Of a DNA stretch of 10,820 nt, positions 6,798-10,820 are shown piece after piece (position 1 is the stretch's first letter; every line of letters starts with the position of its first letter). Both the position numbers and the translations under genes were made by a program. The DNA comes from Vulcanimicrobiota bacterium (lineage in GTDB: Bacteria; Vulcanimicrobiota; Vulcanimicrobiia; Vulcanimicrobiales; Vulcanimicrobiaceae), in contig JASHTE010000238.1 in NCBI GenBank assembly GCA_030040695.1, positions 1-10,820 on the forward strand. The letters run 5' to 3'. The notes under the pieces were generated by a model that saw only the letters and a program-made list of their open reading frames with translations, did no database searches and was not told where the DNA came from.

Positions 6798-7195
6798 CTC
6801 GCTAGGCGCGGCGACCGCACTCGGACATCTGCGGGCAACCGTTCCGCGATGCGCGGCATAAAGATCGAACGATGCCCGTATCTGTTGCGTAAGCGCGCCG
6901 AAAGCTTCCAAACGTCCTCGTCACTGTCGACAACCTTCTCGCCGACGATGGCAAGGTTTGTTCCGGGCGGATACTTCCTCTCCAATGCTGGCCGCCGGCG
7001 CTCGTACCACTCGAGATCCCGCTTGAGCTCGGCTCGAATGCTGGAGTCATGGGGCTGCCGAAGCTGGCTAGAAGCCGCCTCGACCATGAACTCAGTCAAG
7101 GTAATGCCTCGCTCTGCCGCCGCTCTCTTGATCTCGCGCGCGAGGCGGCGTGGAAATCTCCTGAGACCCAACTGCGTGTACGCGCCGTCGTTCAT
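6794..7195 (-). CDS. Ribbon-helix-helix / DUF5678-like two-domain protein
   Basis: A 133-residue protein that appears to join two small domains. Residues 6-45 (YTQLGLRRFPRRLAREIKRA, then ITLTEFMVEAA) look like a ribbon-helix-helix DNA-binding fold: a short strand, a helix, a turn at RGIT and a second helix, as in DUF1778/Arc-type antitoxins. Residues about 65-115 (DLEWYERRRPALERKYPPG, then NLAIVGEKVVDSDEDVWKLS) match the DUF5678 pattern of a short acidic/aromatic helix followed by the AIVGEKVV strand. The ATG at 7195 is preferred over the one at 7213, because 7213 lies inside a palindrome and upstream of the expected transcription start. The first gene of a two-gene unit with the protease. 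An autorepressor role is inferred from the fold and the operator-like palindrome. Confidence 0.72.
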   Translation of the reverse strand: MNDGAYTQLGLRRFPRRLAREIKRAAAERGITLTEFMVEAASSQLRQPHDSSIRAELKRDLEWYERRRPALERKYPPGTNLAIVGEKVVDSDEDVWKLSARLRNRYGHRSIFMPRIAERLPADVRVRSPRLAR

Positions 7196-7203
7196 GGGCT
7201 TAC

Positions 7204-7221
7204 ATGCTAACATGTTAGCAT
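7204..7221. promoter_or_regulatory. Perfect 18-bp palindrome, candidate operator
   Basis: ATGCTAACATGTTAGCAT reads the same on both strands without a mismatch. It lies 8 bases upstream of the preferred start of the RHH/DUF5678 gene and covers the -10 hexamer and most of the spacer of its candidate promoter. Symmetric operators over the -10 are typical of autoregulating RHH proteins. Function is inferred from position and symmetry. Confidence 0.75.
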
Positions 7222-7232
7222 CGTGGCGTCAA
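7204..7232 (-). promoter_or_regulatory. Sigma-70-type promoter for the RHH/protease pair, probably leaderless
   Basis: On the minus strand, TTGACG (7232-7227) matches five of six -35 consensus bases, followed by exactly 17 bases and TAGCAT (7209-7204), matching four of six -10 bases. Transcription would begin about 6-8 bases on, at 7198-7196, almost on the ATG at 7195. The transcript would therefore be leaderless or nearly so, which fits the absence of a Shine-Dalgarno. Confidence 0.6.
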
Positions 7233-7250
7233 ACATCACGGTGGCGTTCT

Positions 7251-7559
7251 CTACTCGACTTGGTAGCTACCGCTTGAGTCGACGCGCACGTGGCGCCCCG
7301 CGATGACGGCGGCGCGAAAGCGATGGTCCCAAAAACGCACGACGCGAACGACGACCGGGCGCAGGCTCACGACGAGATCGCGTGCGCGCTGCGAGATTGC
7401 GACGCCGTCTCTGACCCACTTGGGATGACCGCGCGGTAGGAGCTCCGCTTCAGCGTCTTCGAGGCGCGGCTGCCCAACCGGCTCGCTCTCCTGCGCCGCG
7501 ATCGTGTGGAGCGCAGCCTGCTCGAGGCTTCTCTCGTCAGGGTCGAGACGACGCAGCAT
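7251..7559 (-). CDS. Unrecognised 102-residue protein downstream of fliA
   Basis: Not recognised. The predicted product is Arg/Val-rich in its second half (ARDLVVSLRPVVVRVVRFWD, then HRFRAAVIAGRHVRVD) and acidic in its first half (residues about 5-40, many Glu/Asp). There is no signal peptide or clear membrane segment. The ATG at 7559 overlaps the end of fliA by 23 bases and has AAGG about 8 bases upstream, so it could be read as the last gene of the flagellar operon. Position next to a sigma-28 gene recalls places where anti-sigma or assembly factors sit, but nothing in the sequence resembles FlgM. It could also be a chance ORF, although the competing frames here look poorer. Ends 55 bases before the RHH gene on the same strand. 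Confidence 0.5.
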   Translation of the reverse strand: MLRRLDPDERSLEQAALHTIAAQESEPVGQPRLEDAEAELLPRGHPKWVRDGVAISQRARDLVVSLRPVVVRVVRFWDHRFRAAVIAGRHVRVDSSGSYQVE

Positions 7560-8217
7560 CGAGCGCCTTGCGTAGCCGCGCTATCGCTGCAAGGTGAATC
7601 TGTGAGGCGCGCTGCGACGAGATGTTCCATGCCGCGCCGATGCGGCGCAGTGAGGCTCGCCCGTAGTAGTGCGCAAGCATGATCCGGCGCTGGCGCTCGG
7701 GGAGCGCCTCAACGAGCGCACGCAGGTAGTCTCGCTCGTCCTGCTCGACCGTAATGTATGCGGGATCGTCGCCGAGGCCCGTCGGCAGCGTCTCGCCGAG
7801 CGGGAGCGGAGCATCGAGCGAGAGCGGTGAGCCGCGATAAGCCGCGCATACTGCGCGGCTGAGCTCCGGATGGCGCTGTGCTACCTCCGCCGCTGACGGC
7901 ATGTCGCCGCGTTCGATTGCGATATCATACTGCGCCTGTTCGGCCTTGCGAATCGTGCGGCGCGCGCGCTCCGAAACCGGATCCATGCGCCGTAGTCCGT
8001 TGAGCATCGCGCCGATGATCACCCTCGCAGCGAATCGCTCGAGCGGTGTCCCGCGCCGCGGATCGTAGCTATCGACGGCGCGAATCACCCCGACGCTGCC
8101 GTCACCGACGAGATCGGAGAAGTCCGCGCGCGGAATGATCCTGTGAACGCGGCGCGCGAGCCTGTGCACGAGCGGAAGCAGGGAGCGAATCCGCGCTGCG
8201 CGCCGCTTCTCAGTCAT
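7537..8217 (-). CDS. fliA: FliA-type flagellar sigma factor (sigma-28 family)
   Basis: RNA polymerase sigma subunit of the sigma-28 class, 226 residues, expected to direct transcription of late flagellar and motility genes. Region 2 is visible as LLPLVHRLARRVHR, then DLVGDGSVGVIRAVDSYDP and FAARVIIGAMLNGLRRMD (about residues 13-80), the FliA-style DLxxxGxxGxxxAxxxYD pattern with the -10-recognition helix. Region 3 follows with SAAEVAQRHPELS. Region 4 is LPERQRRIMLAHYY and the helix-turn-helix ASLRRIGAAWNISSQRASQI near the C-terminus. The chosen ATG at 8217 gives the standard N-terminus and overlaps the end of the upstream gene by 8 bases; 38 extra residues from 8331 read through that gene and are rejected. 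Encoding it within a flagellar rod operon suggests co-ordinate control. Confidence 0.87.
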   Translation of the reverse strand: MTEKRRAARIRSLLPLVHRLARRVHRIIPRADFSDLVGDGSVGVIRAVDSYDPRRGTPLERFAARVIIGAMLNGLRRMDPVSERARRTIRKAEQAQYDIAIERGDMPSAAEVAQRHPELSRAVCAAYRGSPLSLDAPLPLGETLPTGLGDDPAYITVEQDERDYLRALVEALPERQRRIMLAHYYGRASLRRIGAAWNISSQRASQIHLAAIARLRKALDAASSRP

Positions 8218-8404
8218 CGCGCCGCTCCAGGACGGCGGCGATCGCACTCGTAAACGCGTAATCCTCCTGCGAGATCGACCCGGCGAGAACGCCGATACCG
8301 TAGGGGCCGAGCACCGAAGCGCTCCCCGCAAGCGGCTGCAGTATGTCTTGGAGAAGCAACGACGCGAACGCGGCGCCGGCGCGGTGTGCCGTAATGCTAT
8401 CCAC
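8210..8404 (-). CDS. Small protein, possibly a minimal FlgJ-type rod-binding domain
   Basis: A 64-residue product from a GTG at 8404 that overlaps the end of flgG by 8 bases; it overlaps fliA by 8 bases at its own 3' end. The sequence has AGAAFASLLLQDILQPLAG, then GPYGIGVLAGSISQEDYAFT. The FASLLLQDIL helix and the following Gly-rich turn resemble the N-terminal rod-binding domain of FlgJ (pattern FE-hydrophobic-LLQ). Position directly after flgG supports a flagellar role, since FlgJ caps the growing rod. There is no muramidase domain, as in many non-proteobacterial FlgJ-like proteins. The similarity is weak and short. Starts further upstream, to 8470, would lie inside flgG. Confidence 0.5.
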   Translation of the reverse strand: MDSITAHRAGAAFASLLLQDILQPLAGSASVLGPYGIGVLAGSISQEDYAFTSAIAAVLERRDD

Positions 8405-9122
8405 GTTGCAGATTGTTTGCGATGCGAAGCATCTCGTCAGCGGCTTGCACGCCCTTCGCATCGGCCTCATAGGCGCGCTGCGCGGCCAGCATCGACATCA
8501 TCGCCTCGATCACGGAGACGTTCGACTCTTCGAGCACTCCGAAGCGTACATGCGGTCCTTGCCCTCCCGGGTTCACGAAACGCGCCGTACCCGACGCTGC
8601 CGTCGCTTCGAAGAGCGTGCCGCCGAGGCTGCGCAAGTGTTCCGGCGCGGCAAACTCCGCAAGACGCACGCGTCCTGCGATGCGCTGCCCGTGCGCCGTT
8701 TCGATGGAGACGTATCCATCGTCGCTCACGCTGACAGAGAGCGCCTCTTCGGGAATTCGAATGCCCGTGAGGCGGTCGCCGAGTGCGTTTTCGAGTGAGC
8801 CGTCGGCCGAGCGCGAGAACTCTCCGTCGCGCGTGTAGGAGCGATGTCCGTGGGCATCGGCTACTTCGAAAAATCCCGGCCCGTCGATTGCAACGTCGAA
8901 AGCGCCGCCCGCTTTGGTAAAGTGCCCTTGCGTGAAGACGACGTGCTCGCCAAGCAGCGTCGTGCCGAGCCCGTTCTCTCCCGGAGCGGCGAGCTCGGCA
9001 AAGGTCGCCATCGATCCTTTGAATCCGGCGACGTCAGCGTTCGCGAGATCGTTTGCGAGCAGGTCGAGGTTTAGCTGCTGCGCCGCCATTCCCGTGGCGG
9101 CTGCGTAGAGCGCTCGGTCCAC
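8397..9122 (-). CDS. flgG: Flagellar distal rod protein FlgG
   Basis: Builds the distal rod of the flagellar basal body; exported by the flagellar type III apparatus without a cleaved signal. The 241 residues are slightly shorter than the usual 260. The N-terminal helix carries ATGMAAQQLNLDLLANDLAN then ADVAGFKG, the classic rod/hook motif. The middle has GHFTKAGGAFDVAIDGPGFF and TRDGEFSRSADG, and the C-terminus LEESNVSVIEAMMSMLAAQR then AYEADAKGVQAADEMLR, the signature of FlgG. FlgF is the alternative, but the LEESNVSVIEAM/ANNL ending fits FlgG better. The start is GTG at 9122, directly after the TGA of the upstream gene, with AAGGCGG about 6 bases before it. Confidence 0.92.
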   Translation of the reverse strand: MDRALYAAATGMAAQQLNLDLLANDLANADVAGFKGSMATFAELAAPGENGLGTTLLGEHVVFTQGHFTKAGGAFDVAIDGPGFFEVADAHGHRSYTRDGEFSRSADGSLENALGDRLTGIRIPEEALSVSVSDDGYVSIETAHGQRIAGRVRLAEFAAPEHLRSLGGTLFEATAASGTARFVNPGGQGPHVRFGVLEESNVSVIEAMMSMLAAQRAYEADAKGVQAADEMLRIANNLQRG

Positions 9123-9641
9123 TCAGGCCGCCTTGCCGACGTCGCTCGCGGCTTTCTGCCGCGTTCCGTCGATTGCAGCGACGACTTTCTCAGCGCTTTC
9201 GAAGCTGCGTTGCGCGGCAAGCATCGAGACCATCTCTCCGACGGCGTCGACGTTCGCAGTTTCTAGGAAGCCGCTGCGCACGCTGCTCCCCGCCGCGAGC
9301 CGCGTGCCGATGAGGAGACGTCCGGCATCGTCGCGCAGTTTGCCGTCGGCGCCACGCGTGAAGGCGCCGTTTCGCGTCTCGGTGACGCGGCCCCGCGCGT
9401 CGCGCACGAGGAAGACGCCGCTGCCGACGATCGCGCGGTCGGTATCGCGCCCGGTGTGTCGCAGCGCTCCCTGGCGCTCAAGCCTGACCGTCGAAATTGC
9501 GACGCCCGCCGGCGTCAGAGTCCCGCGCGCCGCGTTGCCGCGAAAGCCGTCGGCCGAGACGTTCGCGAGGTTGTCGGCCGCGATCTCGAGGCGCCTTCTC
9601 GCCGCCACCATCGCACTGCCGGCCAGGTCGATTCCATCCAT
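9123..9641 (-). CDS. flgF: Short FlgF/FlgG-like flagellar rod protein
   Basis: A 172-residue flagellar basal-body rod protein, about 70-90 residues shorter than ordinary FlgF or FlgG. It retains the N-terminal rod motif (ARRRLEIAADNLANVSADGF, residues about 14-33), the GALRHTGRDTDRAIVGSGVF strand block with TRNGAFTRGADGKL (about 78-120) and the C-terminal helix LETANVDAVGEMVSMLAAQR (about 131-150). The central variable domain of FlgG is largely missing. The proximal-rod paralogue FlgF is the natural assignment because flgG follows immediately, with no intergenic space. First gene of the minus-strand flagellar operon. The ATG at 9641 is the only sensible start; no strong Shine-Dalgarno precedes it. 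Confidence 0.82.
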   Translation of the reverse strand: MDGIDLAGSAMVAARRRLEIAADNLANVSADGFRGNAARGTLTPAGVAISTVRLERQGALRHTGRDTDRAIVGSGVFLVRDARGRVTETRNGAFTRGADGKLRDDAGRLLIGTRLAAGSSVRSGFLETANVDAVGEMVSMLAAQRSFESAEKVVAAIDGTRQKAASDVGKAA

Positions 9642-9664
9642 ATATCGCAGCGTACGCGGGGCAT

Positions 9665-9693
9665 ATTATCGCACCGTGACGGCCATGTGACGA
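9665..9693 (-). promoter_or_regulatory. Candidate promoter of the flagellar operon
   Basis: Minus-strand GATAAT (9670-9665) matches five of six -10 bases; 17 bases upstream, TCGTCA (9693-9688) matches four of six -35 bases. The start of transcription would fall near 9658, about 17 bases before the flgF-like ATG. The -35 overlaps one of the 11-bp-spaced repeats. The sequence TGCGATAA also resembles a sigma-28 -10 (GCCGATAA), but no TAAA-like -35 is at the right distance. Confidence 0.4.
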
Positions 9694-9713
9694 GAATGTG
9701 ACCGCAGGGTGAT
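9676..9713. promoter_or_regulatory. Four GTGAY direct repeats at exact 11-bp spacing, candidate response-regulator site
   Basis: GTGAC starts at 9676, 9687 and 9698, and GTGAT at 9709, each 11 bases apart, so on one face of the helix. On the minus strand the units read GTCAC, and two of them GTCACAT. Such 11-bp tandem half-sites are the layout of OmpR/PhoB-family binding sites (compare the Pho box). The set lies between the divergent flgF-like and secreted-protein genes and overlaps the -35 of the former. Confidence 0.55.
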
Positions 9714-9759
9714 TAGCTGGCTACCAGAGAAGCAAGCGCTCATTGAGGAGGAGCTCAAC

Positions 9760-10230
9760 ATGCTTCGCACATTTTCTCTCGTAGCAGTATTGTGCTTGGG
9801 CGCAGGAGCTGCGGCCGTTGCCGCACGTTCGCCGCAGATGGCGCTTCCGCCGCAACCCGCGGTACGTCCGGCCGGCATCCCGCGCGACGCCGTGAAGGTT
9901 TCGCCGTGCGTCCGCACGATGGGCGAACACTGGGCAGCCCTACAAAATCTGCCGACAGGTCCGATCTACGGCGTCTGGCAAGGCAAGCCCGTGTTCACTG
10001 AGATCATGGTTTCGGTAGTGCAGCTACAGCGCGGGTTCAGCTGGGCCAACATTCGCCCGCTTCCGGGTTACCACATCGATCATGCAGACTTCGAGTTCGA
10101 GCCACACGGCCACGCGGGCTTTATGGTGCCGCACTACGACCTGCACCTCTACTATATTTCAGCCGCGCAGCAAGCACGCATCTGTCCGAACGGGTTGCCC
10201 GACCAGGCAATGAAGCCGACGAATCTCTAG
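9760..10230 (+). CDS. Small secreted protein of unknown function with His-rich motif
   Basis: A 156-residue protein with an N-terminal signal peptide (MLRTFSLVAVLCLGAGAAA, cleavage probably after AVA near residue 22), so exported. The mature part has a Pro-rich linker (MALPPQPAVRPAG), a Cys in SPCVRTMGEHW, TGPIYGVWQGKPVFTEIMVS, PGYHIDHADFEFEPHGHAGF and PHYDLHLYYIS, with a second Cys in RICPNG. The clustered His/Asp (HIDHAD, PHGH, PHYDLH) could bind metal, and the two Cys could form a disulfide. The PHYDLHLYYI block recalls the DUF5602/TTHB210-like family, but this is from memory and not firm. The start at 9760 has a strong Shine-Dalgarno (GAGGAGGAG, 9745-9753). Monocistronic; its stop overlaps that of the convergent divIVA gene. 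Confidence 0.75.
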   Translation: MLRTFSLVAVLCLGAGAAAVAARSPQMALPPQPAVRPAGIPRDAVKVSPCVRTMGEHWAALQNLPTGPIYGVWQGKPVFTEIMVSVVQLQRGFSWANIRPLPGYHIDHADFEFEPHGHAGFMVPHYDLHLYYISAAQQARICPNGLPDQAMKPTNL

Positions 10231-10763
10231 AGACGCGCGTCCTCTTCGAGCACAATCTCACCGTTCGTCGACTCGACCGTTCTGTGGCGATCGCGTGACG
10301 GCGGCGGCGGCGATACCGTCGCGCCCTTGTCGAGGAGCGCGAGGTGCGTCATGAGCAGGCTACGCAGCTCGCTGCGCGTCTTCTCCGCCTCCTCCACCGC
10401 GCGCTGGTGCTCGCGCCGAACCTCGGCGATCGCTTCGTTGTAATTCGCGATCTCGCGCTCTGCGGCGATACGCGCCTGCTCGCGGATGAGGTCCGACTCC
10501 TTGTGCGCGGTCGCCTTCACCTCGTCGGCAGTACGCTGCGCGAGCACGAGCGTGTTGTTGAGCGACTCTTCCATCGCCTTGAAATGGCTGATGCGCTCTT
10601 TCAGATCGGCGATCTCCGCTTCCAGCGCCGCGCGCTGCGTCGTGCCGTCTTCCATGGCCTCGATGATCTCGTCGAGGAACTGATCGACTTCGGCGCGGTC
10701 GTAGCCCTGGAGCGCGCGCTTAAACGTCTTGTGCTGAACGTCGATGGGTGTGATCTTCTGCAT
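10227..10763 (-). CDS. divIVA: DivIVA-domain coiled-coil protein
   Basis: Cytosolic, membrane-associated scaffold expected to mark negatively curved membrane at the septum or poles and to recruit division or cell-wall factors. The 178-residue product starts with the family signature (ITPIDVQHKTFKRALQGYDR, then AEVDQFLDEI, residues 4-33), which carries the lipid-binding turn region. A long coiled coil follows (about 35-140: EAEIADLKERI, AQRTADEVKATAHKESDLI, AEVRREHQRAVEEAEKTR). A short Pro-rich and acidic tail (SPPPPSRD, EEDARL) ends it. The start ATG at 10763 abuts the TAA of the preceding gene, with GGGGAAG about 5 bases before it. Size and domain order match DivIVA/Wag31-like proteins; whether the role is septal or polar cannot be told. 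Confidence 0.9.
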   Translation of the reverse strand: MQKITPIDVQHKTFKRALQGYDRAEVDQFLDEIIEAMEDGTTQRAALEAEIADLKERISHFKAMEESLNNTLVLAQRTADEVKATAHKESDLIREQARIAAEREIANYNEAIAEVRREHQRAVEEAEKTRSELRSLLMTHLALLDKGATVSPPPPSRDRHRTVESTNGEIVLEEDARL

Positions 10764-10820
10764 TTACTTCCCCATGAAATCGAGTCTGCCGGCCATCATC
10801 GCGTCGCGCATGCCTTCGGC
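10764..10820 (-). CDS. 3' end of an unidentified gene upstream of divIVA
   Basis: Eighteen codons followed by TAA (minus strand) are open to the right edge and end exactly where the divIVA start begins (TAAATG, no gap). The C-terminal peptide is AEGMRDAMMAGRLDFMGK. It is too short to identify. The zero-base junction and a GGGGAAG Shine-Dalgarno inside it make an operon with divIVA likely. Confidence 0.5.
   Translation of the reverse strand, partial: AEGMRDAMMAGRLDFMGK

Noticed and set aside
6798..6911. Extended protease start at 6911
   Set aside because: The added residues overlap the conserved DUF5678-like coding region, while the ATG at 6797 gives an ATGA junction and a standard domain start.
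8218..8331. 38-residue N-terminal extension of FliA
   Set aside because: It reads through the small upstream gene; sigma-28 factors begin at about the ATG at 8217.
9661..9675. Sigma-28 promoter for the flagellar operon
   Set aside because: TGCGATAA resembles the -10 but there is no TAAA-like -35 at about 15 bases; kept only as a remark.

Overview
The window is a GC-rich bacterial segment with densely packed, mostly overlapping genes in four blocks. The organism appears to be a flagellated bacterium that also has a DivIVA-type protein. That combination, together with leaderless-looking starts and interspersed TCATCCCGAGCG-type repeats, suggests an uncultured soil lineage of the Terrabacteria kind (an Eremiobacterota/WPS-2-like genome would fit). 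This placement is an impression from gene content only, because no rRNA or other marker gene is present.

Block 1 (1-5713, + strand) is a glycolytic operon: gap (5' end cut off by the window), pgk, tpiA, gpmI, then punA (purine nucleoside phosphorylase) and a GNAT acetyltransferase. From pgk onward, every junction is a 4-base GTGA or ATGA overlap, so translation is probably coupled through five genes. gap and pgk are separated by 36 bases and lie in the same frame. The 3' end of gap, including its stop codon, lies inside a copy of a dispersed repeat. Together the first four enzymes convert glyceraldehyde-3-phosphate and dihydroxyacetone phosphate to 2-phosphoglycerate. punA releases (deoxy)ribose-1-phosphate, which can feed central carbon metabolism.

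Block 2 (5714-7232) starts with an array of about five 36-bp tandem copies of the same repeat family, followed by a small cupin gene (+). Convergent to the cupin gene is a two-gene minus-strand module: a ribbon-helix-helix/DUF5678-like protein and a small retropepsin-like aspartic protease, joined by an ATGA overlap. A perfect 18-bp palindrome sits on the -10 region of its apparent promoter. This is the most system-like unit in the window and looks like an autoregulated two-gene cassette.

Block 3 (7251-9641, - strand) is a flagellar operon: a short FlgF/FlgG-like rod protein, FlgG, a 64-residue protein that may be a minimal FlgJ-type rod-binding domain, a FliA-type sigma-28 factor and an unrecognised 102-residue protein. 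Upstream, at 9676-9713, four GTGAY direct repeats occur at exact 11-bp spacing, as in sites for OmpR/PhoB-type regulators. They lie between this operon and a divergent gene for a small secreted protein (+).

Block 4 (10227-10820, - strand) holds a DivIVA-domain coiled-coil gene, whose stop codon overlaps that of the secreted protein gene within one CTAG, and the last 18 codons of an unidentified upstream gene. No tRNA, rRNA, CRISPR array or insertion sequence was seen.
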